In this document: positions 20,799 through 29,602 of the stretch, in pieces
Position numbering within the stretch: position 1 is the stretch's first letter
Layout of the letters: every line of letters begins with the position of its first letter
Assembly (NCBI GenBank): GCA_035559435.1
Contig: DATMBC010000050.1
Span: forward strand, 1-63,677
DNA from: a bacterium
GTDB taxonomy: Bacteria > Zixibacteria > MSB-5A5 > WJJR01
Direction of reading: 5' to 3'
Length of the DNA: 63,677 bases
The notes under the pieces: model-generated
The model's database searches: none
The model's input: the letters and a program-made list of their open reading frames with translations, nothing else
Told to the model about the DNA's origin: nothing
Program-made: the position numbers and the translations under genes

Positions 20799-21123
20799 CG
20801 ACTTGGCTGCCTGCGGTGGATCGTCCGCCGTCGGCGCGCTGCGCCCGCATCACAGCCGGATCATCATCGGGGGCAACCGAGGGGAAGTCAAAGGCGCGGG
20901 GCGGGATTTGTGTCAAAATTTGGACGGACAATTTCGCGATGTCTCACCGCGCAAACCGCGGGAAGCGCCGCCACACTGACCGAGACGAGGCCTCCAAGAA
21001 CGTCTGTCAATAATCGCGAATTTGACAATGCGGCGGGCACTCTCGTCACCGCGATCACAGATGCCGGCGCGTCGAAATTGGACGCTGACACATTGCCGTA
21101 TTGGAACACACAGAAACTACACG

Positions 21124-21150
21124 GTCACCCTGAGCGGAGCGAAGGGTCTG
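21124..21150. repeat. dispersed palindromic intergenic repeat (CCCTGAGCG...GAAGGGT type)
   Basis: This 27-base element has ACCCT and AGGGT arms around GAGCGGAGCGA. The same kind of element is found between genes in many unrelated bacteria, and its chance translation HPERSEGS is a known annotation artefact; that reading is visible here in one plus-strand frame. It is not a gene. Confidence 0.6.
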
Positions 21151-21228
21151 CTTTCTCCTCTGCTTGATCGCGCCAGAGCAGTTGCCCTCGTGCGACAGCC
21201 GGGAATCGCAATCCGCCCGATTTATGAA

Positions 21229-22674
21229 TCAGCTAAAATCCTCGCCCAGCGGAGCAATCAATCGACCCAGCCACGGCTGCGCCTCTAGAACCCTCCGCCA
21301 CACGTCGAAGGCCACCATCCGATACGCCTCATGCCCCTTGGAGCCGCCGCGAAGTTTGACGAAATGGCAGACCTGACGCAGGTTCCATTCGAAGAGCGTG
21401 CGCTTGCGGAACGCCAGCATGAGCGCATAAACCGCTTCGTTGGGGAAGACGGGATGGAGGGCGTCGTAGACCGACGCCGACTGTTCGATCAAGCGTTCGA
21501 AGTCGGACGTTAACCCGAGCTCTTTGATCAGCGCCGGCGTGGTCCAGCCGAGATTAGGCGTGAGGTCCTGCGCGGTCTGGGTCCCGATGCGATGGCGCTG
21601 GATGTCGCGCCAGGCGCCGTAATCGACGGTGATCTCAAACGTGTAATTGAGATGTTCGAAGGCGCGCGGCAACGGATCGAACGGGCCCAGACTCTCGACG
21701 CTGCGGCGAATCAACTCCAAGAGCCGCTCCTCGGACCAGCCCTCGAGCGCTGATGTCATCCGCGTCCAGTCGGCGGGCTGATGCGCGTAGGCGACCGCCG
21801 CCGCCAGGCGACGAAGCCCATCGCCATCATACTTGAGCAGACGCACTTCCGCCGGAGTCTCGGCCGCGACACGGCGCGGCGGCTCGACCGTTCCGGCAAG
21901 CAGTTCGGCCACACGCCCCGCCCCTTCCACCCGCGCGGTGTCGGGATCGGCGTATTTCAACAGCGTCGGGACTTTCTCCAGCGCGGCGCGTTTGACCTCG
22001 GCGCCGATCTCCTGCAATTCCTCAAGCGGCGAGCCGGTCAGCTTGCGGATCGCATGCGCCAGCGCCCGCGCGTTGATCGTCCAGCCGAGATTGGTCAAGG
22101 TCGCCGTCGGCAATAGATAGCGGATGGCATCGCAGGCCTTGGCACGCAGACGGGTCTCCCACGCCTTCGGCGACTTCTCCGGTGGACAGGGGTCGGTCTT
22201 CCGCAGATGTTCGACCGCCCGCTCCGACCAGGCGATATAGGTGTTGGTCAACTCGCGGATCAATTCCTCGTAGCGCTGGTTGAGTTCAGGATGACTGCGG
22301 AAGCAGGCCGGACGGTAAACATGGTCGGGGTCATAAATCTGGTAGCGGGTCGATTTCTCGGTGTAGGAGGCCAGCCGGTTGTCTTCGATCGCTTTGGCCG
22401 CGAGGATCGAAACATTCTCGACCGCCAATGAGAGGATCGCGTGCTCGGCGACCGACGCATGGCCGTAGCCGACCACCCATTTCTCGTGGAACTGCGACGA
22501 CTTGGTCTCGTTGAGCTCCTGCGCGATCTGGTCAAACGGCTCCGGTGATCGCGAGGTCTTGGCGAAGGCCACCGCCACCACTTCGGGCGGAAGGTCTTTC
22601 ATTAGATAGATGCGTCGGTGCGGTGTGGTCATGGTGGCTGGTGAGCTCGTCTCGGGCGCCTGCACGGTGATCAT
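21229..22674 (-). CDS. two-domain FAD-dependent thymidylate synthase-like protein (ThyX)
   Basis: A 481-residue protein about twice the usual ThyX length, built of two ThyX-like halves. The first half (about 18-240) has GYGHASVAEH and DNRLASYTEKSTRY, matching RHRxxSxxExSxRY except that the RH of RHR is DN. The second half (about 335-481) has EHLNYTFEI and QRHRIGTQTAQDLTP, with RHR kept but the serines, glutamate and arginine lost. Both halves keep the late N-x-R block (NARALAHAIR; NLRQVCHFVK). A composite active site is possible. The ATG has GAGGAAA before it. ThyX makes dTMP from dUMP with methylenetetrahydrofolate and FADH2; activity here is inferred. Confidence 0.88.
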   Translation of the reverse strand: MITVQAPETSSPATMTTPHRRIYLMKDLPPEVVAVAFAKTSRSPEPFDQIAQELNETKSSQFHEKWVVGYGHASVAEHAILSLAVENVSILAAKAIEDNRLASYTEKSTRYQIYDPDHVYRPACFRSHPELNQRYEELIRELTNTYIAWSERAVEHLRKTDPCPPEKSPKAWETRLRAKACDAIRYLLPTATLTNLGWTINARALAHAIRKLTGSPLEELQEIGAEVKRAALEKVPTLLKYADPDTARVEGAGRVAELLAGTVEPPRRVAAETPAEVRLLKYDGDGLRRLAAAVAYAHQPADWTRMTSALEGWSEERLLELIRRSVESLGPFDPLPRAFEHLNYTFEITVDYGAWRDIQRHRIGTQTAQDLTPNLGWTTPALIKELGLTSDFERLIEQSASVYDALHPVFPNEAVYALMLAFRKRTLFEWNLRQVCHFVKLRGGSKGHEAYRMVAFDVWRRVLEAQPWLGRLIAPLGEDFS

Positions 22675-22986
22675 GATTTCCTCAAATTTGGACGGCTCGG
22701 TCGGCCGCGCGAACGGTTGTCCGGCCGGCGCAGCCCCTCACCCCGGCCCTCTCCCCCTTCGGGGCAGAGGGGGAAAGCAATGGATTGAGAGGTCGTGCGC
22801 GAGGGTTGCGCGCGCATCCCTTGATGGGATACAAAAATCGTCAACGGGATGCCATCATCTTTCGATGCGGATTTGTATATTCCCGCACCCGCCGTGCCGT
22901 CGGCGGGACAACGCGCAGGAAGCGGGCTTGCGCACCATGCCCGCCTGACAACGGACGCTGAGCCACCATCGGAAATGGGGGTTACA
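22675..22986. other. divergent intergenic region between thyX and the M29 peptidase
   Basis: No gene is supported. It contains the palindromic repeat at 22733-22774 and the divergent start signals of both neighbours. I see no clear sigma70 promoter. Confidence 0.55.
22733..22774. repeat. dispersed GC-rich palindromic repeat (CCCCTCACCCC... type)
   Basis: The arms CCCTCTCCCC (22747-22756) and GGGG-C-AGAGGG (22761-22771) pair with one bulge around CTTC. The element resembles a repeat common between genes of many bacteria; its chance reading PHPGPLPLRGRGG is typical. With the repeat at 21124 it brackets thyX. Confidence 0.55.
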
Positions 22987-24111
22987 ATGAAAGACCCACG
23001 TCTTGTCAAACTCGCCGACACCCTGGTCAACTACTCGACCAAGGTCAAGCCCGGCGATAAGGTCCTGATCGAAGCCAAAGGCGACCACAGCCACGAACTG
23101 GTCAAGGAGATCGTTACGAAGGTCGCCGAGGCCGGCGGCCTGCCCTTCTACTACTATAATGAAGAAGAGGTGGAGCGCCGCTGGGTGCTGGGCGCCTCGG
23201 AGGCGCAACTGAAGGCCTACGGCCAGATGCACTTGCGCATGATGAGGGATATGGCCTGCTACATTGCCGTGCGCGGCTCCAACAACTCCTTCACCATGGC
23301 CGACATCCCGCGCGCCAAGCGCGAGATGTACCAGAAGTACTACTACAAACCGGTCCACCTCGAGCAAAGAGTCGAGCGCACCCGCTGGGTGGTCCTGCGT
23401 TACCCGAACTACGCCATGGCGCAACTGGCCGAGACCTCCCGCGAGGCGTTTGAGGACTACTACTTCTCGGTCTGCAATGTCGACTACGCCAAGATGGACA
23501 AGGCCCAGGACGCGTTGGCGGCGCTCATGCGCAAGACCGACAAGGTCCACATCAAAGGACCCGGCACCGATCTGACCTTCTCGATCAAGGGCATCCCGCC
23601 GAGAAAGTGCGCCGGCAACCGCAACATCCCCGACGGCGAAGTCTACACCGCCCCGGTCCGCACGTCGATCAACGGCGAGATCACCTACAACTGCCCCTCG
23701 ATCTATGAGTCGACCCTCTTTGATCGCGTGCACTTCGTGTTCAAGAACGGGAAGATCGTCCACGCCGACTGCGCCACCGACAACGCCAAACTCAACAAGA
23801 TCCTCGACACCGATCCAGGCGCGCGTTACATCGGCGAGTTTTCCTTTGGCCTCAATCCCAATATCACCCGGCCGATGAAGGACATTCTCTTCGACGAGAA
23901 GATTTTCGGCTCGATCCACCTGACCCCCGGCCAGTGCTACAAGGAAGCGCCCAACGGCAACAAGTCGGCGATCCACTGGGACCTGGTGCTGATCCAGACG
24001 AAGGAATTCGGCGGCGGCGAGATCTACATGGACGGAACGCTCGTGCGCAAAGACGGCATCTGGGTCCATCCGGCACTGAAGGACAAACTGTCCGCCAAGG
24101 CGCTCCGGTAA
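22987..24111 (+). CDS. M29-family aminopeptidase (aminopeptidase T/AmpS-like)
   Basis: A 374-residue metallo-aminopeptidase. The family blocks are NIPDGEVYTAPVRTSINGE (first metal glutamate), YIGEFSFGLNPNI, LFDEKIFGSIHL and the late HWDLVLIQ with the metal-binding His and Asp. I chose the ATG at 22987 (MKDPRLVKLADTL) because it gives the standard N-terminus; upstream in-frame sequence belongs to the repeat-bearing spacer. No signal peptide is seen, so the enzyme should be cytoplasmic and remove N-terminal residues from peptides. It stands first in a plus-strand run. Confidence 0.92.
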   Translation: MKDPRLVKLADTLVNYSTKVKPGDKVLIEAKGDHSHELVKEIVTKVAEAGGLPFYYYNEEEVERRWVLGASEAQLKAYGQMHLRMMRDMACYIAVRGSNNSFTMADIPRAKREMYQKYYYKPVHLEQRVERTRWVVLRYPNYAMAQLAETSREAFEDYYFSVCNVDYAKMDKAQDALAALMRKTDKVHIKGPGTDLTFSIKGIPPRKCAGNRNIPDGEVYTAPVRTSINGEITYNCPSIYESTLFDRVHFVFKNGKIVHADCATDNAKLNKILDTDPGARYIGEFSFGLNPNITRPMKDILFDEKIFGSIHLTPGQCYKEAPNGNKSAIHWDLVLIQTKEFGGGEIYMDGTLVRKDGIWVHPALKDKLSAKALR

Positions 24112-24149
24112 TCCAGCGGGTCGCACAATACGGTCCATCTCGGCCGACG

Positions 24150-24238
24150 AGGGGCATACGCCCCTTGTTGGCCCTCAGGACAGCCCGCACCCCCGATTTT
24201 GGTCTGGTCAATAAGGGGGTCAAGCCCCTTGTTTGCCC
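24150..24238. repeat. pair of 25-base direct repeats with internal hairpins
   Basis: Copies at 24150-24174 and 24214-24238 agree in 20 of 25 bases (AGGGG, six to eight variable bases, CCCCTTGTT, then GCCC). Each can fold as a hairpin (AGGGG with CCCCT). They fill the gap between the M29 peptidase and the SGNH gene. Confidence 0.6.
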
Positions 24239-24278
24239 GTGGAGGCGGCCATTTCCGGGCCTCCCCTGACATTTGCGC

Positions 24279-25367
24279 ATGGGCAAACGCCGGACACACA
24301 GGGCACGCATCCTCGCCGTCATCCTGGGGGCCACTCTTGTGGCCGAACTGGCCGGCCGTCTGGCCGGTCCACCTCCCCTGCCGCCGACATCCGCCTTTAT
24401 CGAAGCGCAAGAGTGGCGTTACCCGGATTGGGTCCAACAGGACCCGGAACTCTTCTGGCGCTACCGCCCCAGCCGCGTGATCGACGGACAGTTCATCCGA
24501 CCGGGACGCTACACCATCAACACACACGGCTATCGCGGCGCGGACTATCCCATCGACAAACCCGCCGGCGTAACGCGCGTGGTCTGCCTGGGCGAATCCA
24601 ATACCTTCGGACTGGGTGTCTCCGACGAGGCGGTCTGGCCGCGCCATTTGGAGCGGCGGCTCAACGCGCTGGACCCACAGAAGCGGCGCTGGGAAGTGCT
24701 CAATCTGGCGGTCACCAACTATTCAACCGTGCAGGGCGTGCGCCAGGCCCGGCAGGAATTGCCCCGCCTGAAACCGGATATCGTGCTCTTCTGCTACTCC
24801 TGGGCCGATCACCAGCCCGCGGCCAATGGGATCGCCGACGATCAATTGCAGGTCGGTTTCGGCTGGCAGGTGACGGTCAACAATTGGCTGCGTCGCAGCG
24901 CCCTCGTGCGCTGGTTGAGAGCGGGATGGAGCGCAATGGCGCCGCCATCCCTCCCCGCCCAGGCGCCGCCGGGATTCAACCAGCGCCGTGTCGCCTCGAC
25001 GGAATACTCCGAGAACATCGAACGACTGACGCGCGAATCGCTGGCCGTCGGGGCGCGTCCGGTGCTGGTGACCTCGCCGATTGCCTGGCCGCCGGAGGGA
25101 ATGAGCGACACCTCCGGCATCTTCCATGTGCACCACCGCTACCGCCGTCTGGCGCGATTCGGCGTGCTCGCCGCCGGCGGCGAGTTTGTCGAGCTGGCCA
25201 ACGTCTTCGACGAGTTCCCGCGTTTCTACGACAAGGACGCCGGCCAATTCGAGTTGTTCAACGCGCAAGGGCACGAATTCACCGGCGAATTCCTCGCGCG
25301 CTACTTGCTGGGCGATTCGATCGTGGTCGCCCGTTACGGCAGCCGGATCTACACGCAGGGTCGGTAA
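24279..25367 (+). CDS. SGNH/GDSL hydrolase-like protein with N-terminal membrane anchor
   Basis: A protein of 362 residues from the ATG at 24279. A basic start followed by a hydrophobic segment (about 11-28) suggests a membrane anchor or uncleaved signal. The SGNH nucleophile block is VVCLGESNTFGLGV, with GES instead of GDS, and N in AVTNYSTVQG follows. The C-terminal catalytic block is less clear (NAQGHEFTGEF), with the histidine visible but the usual aspartate not obvious. Similar proteins act on acyl or acetyl groups of surface polymers. The substrate is unknown, and no sugar-modifying acyltransferase is next to it. trkA begins 15 bases later. Confidence 0.8.
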   Translation: MGKRRTHRARILAVILGATLVAELAGRLAGPPPLPPTSAFIEAQEWRYPDWVQQDPELFWRYRPSRVIDGQFIRPGRYTINTHGYRGADYPIDKPAGVTRVVCLGESNTFGLGVSDEAVWPRHLERRLNALDPQKRRWEVLNLAVTNYSTVQGVRQARQELPRLKPDIVLFCYSWADHQPAANGIADDQLQVGFGWQVTVNNWLRRSALVRWLRAGWSAMAPPSLPAQAPPGFNQRRVASTEYSENIERLTRESLAVGARPVLVTSPIAWPPEGMSDTSGIFHVHHRYRRLARFGVLAAGGEFVELANVFDEFPRFYDKDAGQFELFNAQGHEFTGEFLARYLLGDSIVVARYGSRIYTQGR

Positions 25368-25382
25368 CGCCGGCCAAGTGAG

Positions 25383-26747
25383 ATGACTATGGACGTGGTC
25401 GTCATCGGAATGGGGGAAGTCGGCAAGCACATCGCCTCCGTGCTGGTTGCCGAGAATCACAACGTCACCCTGATCGACCGGTCCGAAAGCGCGCTGGCCC
25501 ACGCGCAGGAGTCGATGGATGTCATGACGCTTTGCGGCGACGGAGGCAGTCTCTCCACGCTGACGCAGGCGAAAGCCGACGCCGCCGACCTGGTCATCGC
25601 GGTGACCGACAACGACGAGATCAACCTGCTGGCCTGCCTGATGGCCAAAAAACTCGGCGCCGGACGGGTGGTGGCGCGCGTCTCCGACACGAACGACCCG
25701 CTGACCACCGACAGCTCGCTGGCCACCAGTCTGGGCATCGACATGGTGATCAGCCCCGAACGCGCCGCCGCGGTGGAGTTGGCCCGCATCATCGAGGCGG
25801 CCGGGGTCCTCTGGGTTGAAACCTTCAGCGACGAACGCATCGTGATGGTGCGATTGCGTGTCAACGACCGCGCCGCCCCCTCGGTGGGCAAGACGCTGCT
25901 TGAACTGGTCACGCCCGCCAACACGCTGATTGCGGCGATCGGGCGCGCTGGCCGTTTCATCATCCCCGATGGGCGCGAACGCATCGACGTCGATGACGAG
26001 CTCTACCTCATTGGCCGCACCGACGTGATCGACGAGGCGCGCGAGGCGCTGGTCGGCCCGCGCCACCCCGCCAATAAAGTGGTGATCATCGGCGCCTCCG
26101 CCATCGGACGGGCGTTGTCGAACGAACTGACCAAACTCGGCATCGACTCGTTCATTGTCGAGCGCGACGGCCAGGTCGCCGAGCAGGCCGCCATGCAGCT
26201 GGCCGGCGCCAATGTCATCCACGGCGACGGCACGCAAAGCGAGTTTCTGCGGTCGGCCGATTTGGGCAACGCCGATGTCTTTGTGGTGGTGACCCGCTCC
26301 GACGAGGTCAACCTTATGGCCGGGCTGCTGGCCAAGAAGATGGGGATCCCCACCGTCATCGCCCTGACGCACAAGCCCGACTACGCGCCCATCTACGAGG
26401 AACTTGGCATCGACACGACCATCTCGCCGCGGCTTTTGGCCGCCAACCAGGTTCTGCGCTATGTGCGCAAGGGACGTGTGGTGGCGGTCAGCGTGCTGGC
26501 CAATGGCCAGGGCGAGGTGCTGGAATTGCAGACCATCCATGGCGCACGCATCTGCGGACGGCCACTCAAAGAAATCGGTTTCCCGTCCGGCGCCCGCATC
26601 GGCGCGGTGGTGACCGATGACGACGTCGTCATTCCCTCCGGCGACTACGTCGTCCCGGAGCAGGCGCATGTCATCGTGTTCACGACACCCGACCGTCGGG
26701 AGGAAGTGGAGCAGTTGTTCCGTAAGAAAACACTTTCGTTGTTCTGA
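25383..26747 (+). CDS. trkA: Trk potassium uptake system NAD-binding protein TrkA
   Basis: A 454-residue cytoplasmic regulator with two RCK_N plus two RCK_C modules. The first Rossmann motif is VVIGMGEVGKHIA and the second is VVIIGASAIGRALS, where GxGxxG is degenerate. RCK_C regions lie near 140-220 and 370-454. It gates the membrane protein TrkH, encoded 11 bases downstream, according to NAD(H) or nucleotide binding. RCK_C domains of several K+ systems bind c-di-AMP; cdaA is in this window, but direct binding is only an inference. The start is ATG, with an alternative ATG two codons later. Confidence 0.95.
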   Translation: MTMDVVVIGMGEVGKHIASVLVAENHNVTLIDRSESALAHAQESMDVMTLCGDGGSLSTLTQAKADAADLVIAVTDNDEINLLACLMAKKLGAGRVVARVSDTNDPLTTDSSLATSLGIDMVISPERAAAVELARIIEAAGVLWVETFSDERIVMVRLRVNDRAAPSVGKTLLELVTPANTLIAAIGRAGRFIIPDGRERIDVDDELYLIGRTDVIDEAREALVGPRHPANKVVIIGASAIGRALSNELTKLGIDSFIVERDGQVAEQAAMQLAGANVIHGDGTQSEFLRSADLGNADVFVVVTRSDEVNLMAGLLAKKMGIPTVIALTHKPDYAPIYEELGIDTTISPRLLAANQVLRYVRKGRVVAVSVLANGQGEVLELQTIHGARICGRPLKEIGFPSGARIGAVVTDDDVVIPSGDYVVPEQAHVIVFTTPDRREEVEQLFRKKTLSLF

Positions 26748-26758
26748 ACGGACCATCG

Positions 26759-28207
26759 ATGAATCTGCGCCTGTTGGCCCGCGTCGCGGGACTAATCCTC
26801 GCCATCGAAGCGCTCTTCATGGCGACGTCGATTGCCTGGGCGGTCGCCGATGCCGACTTCGACGCCGTGCAGAACTTCGTCGTCGCCGCCGGCCTGACCG
26901 GCGCGATCGGGCTTTTGGCGTGGCAATGGGGGCGCAAAAATCCGATTGAGTACATCCATGCCCGTGAGGCGGTGGCGACCGTGACCATCGTCTGGCTCGC
27001 CGTGGGGCTGTTCGGCGCTCTACCCTACTTGCTGGAACGCGCCTTTCCCGACTGGCCCTCGGCGGTCTTTGAGTCGGTCTCGGGCTTCACGACCACCGGC
27101 GCCAGCGCCTTCACCGACGTCGAGGCGCTCTCGCGCGCGCTGTTGTGGTGGCGGGCGCTCACGCATTGGCTGGGCGGGATGGGCATCATCGTGATGTTCA
27201 TCGCCATCTTCCCGCGGCTGGGACTGGGTGCGGTGCATCTGTTTCGCTCGGAGACTGCCGGACCGATCACCGAGAAACTGCGGCCGCGCCTCCGGCATAC
27301 CTCGCTCATCCTCTGGTACATCTACATCGGCCTGACCTTCGCCGAGGTCGTGATGCTTTGGCTGTTCGGCCTGACGCCGTTTGAGGCGCTGACACACTCG
27401 TTTGCCACCATCGCCACTGGCGGCTTCTCCACCCGCAACCTGAGCATCGGCGGCTTCGACTCGCTGGCGGTGGAGATGACCGTGCTGGCATTCATGGTGC
27501 TGGCGGGGATCAACTTCGGCCTTTACTACCGTGTCGCGCGCGGGGAGTGGCGCGACGCCTGGCGCGATCCGGAACTGCGCGCCTACCTGGCCATCATGAC
27601 CGTGGCGGTCATCGCTATCAGCGCGGTGATCCTGCCTGCGCAGCCCTCGCCGGTGGCCGCGCTGCGGCATGGCAGTTTCTCGGTCGTCACCGCCAGCACC
27701 GAGACCGGGTTTGTCACCGACGATTTCGACAAGTACCCCGATTTTGCCCGGCTGCTCATCATGGGGCTGATGATCATCGGCGGCTGCGCTGGTTCCACCT
27801 CCGGAGGGATCAAGGTGGCGCGCATTGTGGTCGCGGCACGGGCGTTCCTGAATGATCTCGTCAAGAGCTTCCGGCCGCACGCGGTGCTGGCGGTGCGGGT
27901 GGGCGGCACCGCGATCGATCCGCGCACCGTGCGCGAGGTCGCGCTCTACATCGGCGCGTATCTCGCTCTGTTCCTGCTGGGATCGCTGGCGTTGACCCTG
28001 ATGGGCGTCGACATGACATCCTCACTGACCGCCAGCATCTCCTGCCTCGGCGGCTGCGGCCCGGGTCTGGGCGCGGTCGGCCCGATGGGCAACTACGCGT
28101 TTGTGCCGGCGGCCGGCAAACTCCTGCTGGCGCTGCTGATGATCCTCGGACGACTCGAGATCCTCACCGTCCTCGCGCTGGCCGTGCCCGCCTTCTGGCG
28201 CAAGTAG
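26759..28207 (+). CDS. trkH: Trk potassium uptake membrane protein TrkH
   Basis: A 482-residue polytopic inner-membrane protein that carries K+. Four pore loops of the Trk/Ktr fold are visible: [35 protein letters not shown] and [11 protein letters not shown], each with the selectivity glycine. The [15 protein letters not shown] block near residue 340 is a TrkH signature. The gene follows trkA by 11 bases, so the two are co-transcribed, and the transcript ends at the hairpin at 28227. Confidence 0.96.
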   Translation: MNLRLLARVAGLILAIEALFMATSIAWAVADADFDAVQNFVVAAGLTGAIGLLAWQWGRKNPIEYIHAREAVATVTIVWLAVGLFGALPYLLERAFPDWPSAVFESVSGFTTTGASAFTDVEALSRALLWWRALTHWLGGMGIIVMFIAIFPRLGLGAVHLFRSETAGPITEKLRPRLRHTSLILWYIYIGLTFAEVVMLWLFGLTPFEALTHSFATIATGGFSTRNLSIGGFDSLAVEMTVLAFMVLAGINFGLYYRVARGEWRDAWRDPELRAYLAIMTVAVIAISAVILPAQPSPVAALRHGSFSVVTASTETGFVTDDFDKYPDFARLLIMGLMIIGGCAGSTSGGIKVARIVVAARAFLNDLVKSFRPHAVLAVRVGGTAIDPRTVREVALYIGAYLALFLLGSLALTLMGVDMTSSLTASISCLGGCGPGLGAVGPMGNYAFVPAAGKLLLALLMILGRLEILTVLALAVPAFWRK

Positions 28208-28222
28208 GCTCCCCTCTCAACG

Positions 28223-28252
28223 AAAACGTCCCCCGGCGTGTGCCGGGGGACG
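28223..28252. terminator. bidirectional terminator between trkH and the lipoprotein gene
   Basis: A perfect 11-bp stem (28227-28237 with 28242-28252) has loop GTGT. On the minus strand it is followed by TTTTCG, so it ends the convergent lipoprotein transcript. On the plus strand no T-run follows, so it may only weakly stop trkH. Confidence 0.75.
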
Positions 28253-28282
28253 CTCGCAAACCCTCCCGCGCTCGCGGTCCGC

Positions 28283-29587
28283 TCACTGCGGGCCGGCGGG
28301 CCGGACCAGACGTTCCGAGTGGAACTTGATGACTTCGCGCAACCGCGTGAGCAGCAAATCGGAATGCCCGGGCCGTATGGAGCCGGAGCCCTCGTATTCG
28401 ATATAGGTATGCGCCACACCGGCCTGGGTCAGCGTCTGGTGGAAGTCGCGATTCTGCTCAAGGTAGCCGTACTCGTTCTCCAACCCGACATCGATATAGA
28501 TGTCCAGGTCGTTCCAGAACTGCGGATCCTGTGCGCGCTTGGCGACAAAGACGTTCTTAACGTCGGCCGAGTCGCGCCACAGCGCCCACACCGGCTCGGA
28601 GATCGCGCCATTGGAATCGAAGATGACATCGACGCCCACGCCGAAGGTGTCAACCTGGCTGTCAAAGGACAGGGTGTTGGCGCCGGCCGGACGCGGGCTG
28701 TAGAACTCCTGATTGTACAGTGTGTCGTAGCGGCCGATGAACGGGAACTTCGGTACCAGCTTCATACCCAGCGAATCGAACACGCGCAACGGATGGGGTG
28801 AAAACGCCGAGGCCATCGCCAGGAAATTGCGGGTCTCGGCGTGGACCTCAAAGCCGGCGGTCAACTTGGCGTACAACTGCGGATCGCCCGGACCAGTGCC
28901 GTTCTCTTGGAACACCCGGTGCACAATGCCGTTGGTCGGATGCCAGACACCGGTGCCGGCGTTCGGGTCGCCCAGCGACAACGGGCCCGACATGGAGGAC
29001 ACGGAGCTGAACATGTCGGCATGATCGAGCGCAAAACGCATCGCCCCGTAGCCGCCCATGCCCTGGCCGGAGATGGCGCGCGCCGCGCGTCCCCCCTGCG
29101 TGTGGACCTTGTAGGTGAACTCAACATTGTCGATGAGCGCATCGAGCATGTCCTCGTACCTGCCGGTGGTCGCGGAATTGCGGTAGTAGGATCCGCCAAA
29201 ATAGTTCGACGCGTCCACTGTGACGATCAGCATCCGCCCGATCTCGCCGTTCTTATACATTTCGTCGACCAGCGTCTGCAGGCCGTAGCGCTCGAAATAC
29301 CCGGCATCGCCTTGGAAGTCGTGAAGCAAATAAAGTACCGGAAACGGCGCCTGCGGAATGGTCGGCGGTTCATCGGAGGCGTAAACCACCGTGACGCGCC
29401 GGGAATCGCGGTCCTCGGCCGAATTGCGGTCGAGTTGCGCGTCGAAGGAAAAGGTCGTGGTGACCGGCTGCTTGCTGGACAGGGTTGGCGGACCGAGCGG
29501 GCTTTCGTGCTCGGTGCAGCCGATCATCAGAAGGGCGGCGACGACCGCCGCCGCGCCAAGGCCAAACCATGTCGCCTGCTTACGCAC
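28283..29587 (-). CDS. esterase D/antigen-85-fold lipoprotein lacking the nucleophilic serine
   Basis: A 434-residue exported protein. A type II signal peptide ends in the lipobox LMIGC (Cys24). The alpha/beta-hydrolase domain of the esterase D family follows: VLYLLHDFQGD, then the nucleophile elbow GQGMGGYGAM (174-183), then IYIDVGLENEYG and RPGHSDLLL. In active relatives the elbow is GxSMGG; here the serine position is Gly176. The usual catalytic aspartate after IDxG also seems replaced (LENE). The histidine remains. It is probably a binding or structural pseudoenzyme. The GTG start is backed by GGGAGGATG. Upstream is a FadL-like porin gene 15 bases away, so both may act at the envelope. 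Confidence 0.82.
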   Translation of the reverse strand: MRKQATWFGLGAAAVVAALLMIGCTEHESPLGPPTLSSKQPVTTTFSFDAQLDRNSAEDRDSRRVTVVYASDEPPTIPQAPFPVLYLLHDFQGDAGYFERYGLQTLVDEMYKNGEIGRMLIVTVDASNYFGGSYYRNSATTGRYEDMLDALIDNVEFTYKVHTQGGRAARAISGQGMGGYGAMRFALDHADMFSSVSSMSGPLSLGDPNAGTGVWHPTNGIVHRVFQENGTGPGDPQLYAKLTAGFEVHAETRNFLAMASAFSPHPLRVFDSLGMKLVPKFPFIGRYDTLYNQEFYSPRPAGANTLSFDSQVDTFGVGVDVIFDSNGAISEPVWALWRDSADVKNVFVAKRAQDPQFWNDLDIYIDVGLENEYGYLEQNRDFHQTLTQAGVAHTYIEYEGSGSIRPGHSDLLLTRLREVIKFHSERLVRPAGPQ

Positions 29588-29602
29588 GGATCATCCTCCC
29601 AG

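Larger units (their letters stand above)
20692..21228. other. intergenic region upstream of the oxidoreductase operon
   Basis: This 537-base stretch has no gene I can support. It holds a possible minus-strand -10 (TAGAAT, 20737-20742), several TTGTCA/TGACAA inverted motifs (20783-20798; 21005-21027), and a dispersed palindromic repeat (21124-21150). It is more AT-rich than its surroundings in places, as expected for a regulatory region. Confidence 0.6.

Noticed and set aside
20888-21167. Short overlapping frames in the gap upstream of the oxidoreductase operon
   Set aside because: One contains HPERSEGS, the chance translation of a dispersed repeat; none has a ribosome site or family match.
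22849-22986. In-frame N-terminal extension of the M29 peptidase
   Set aside because: The added residues do not look like a signal peptide or a domain, and the family start is at 22987.
24723-26756. A 677-codon minus-strand frame opposite the SGNH and trkA genes
   Set aside because: It crosses two real genes and the gap between them and has His/Asp/Gln-rich antisense composition.
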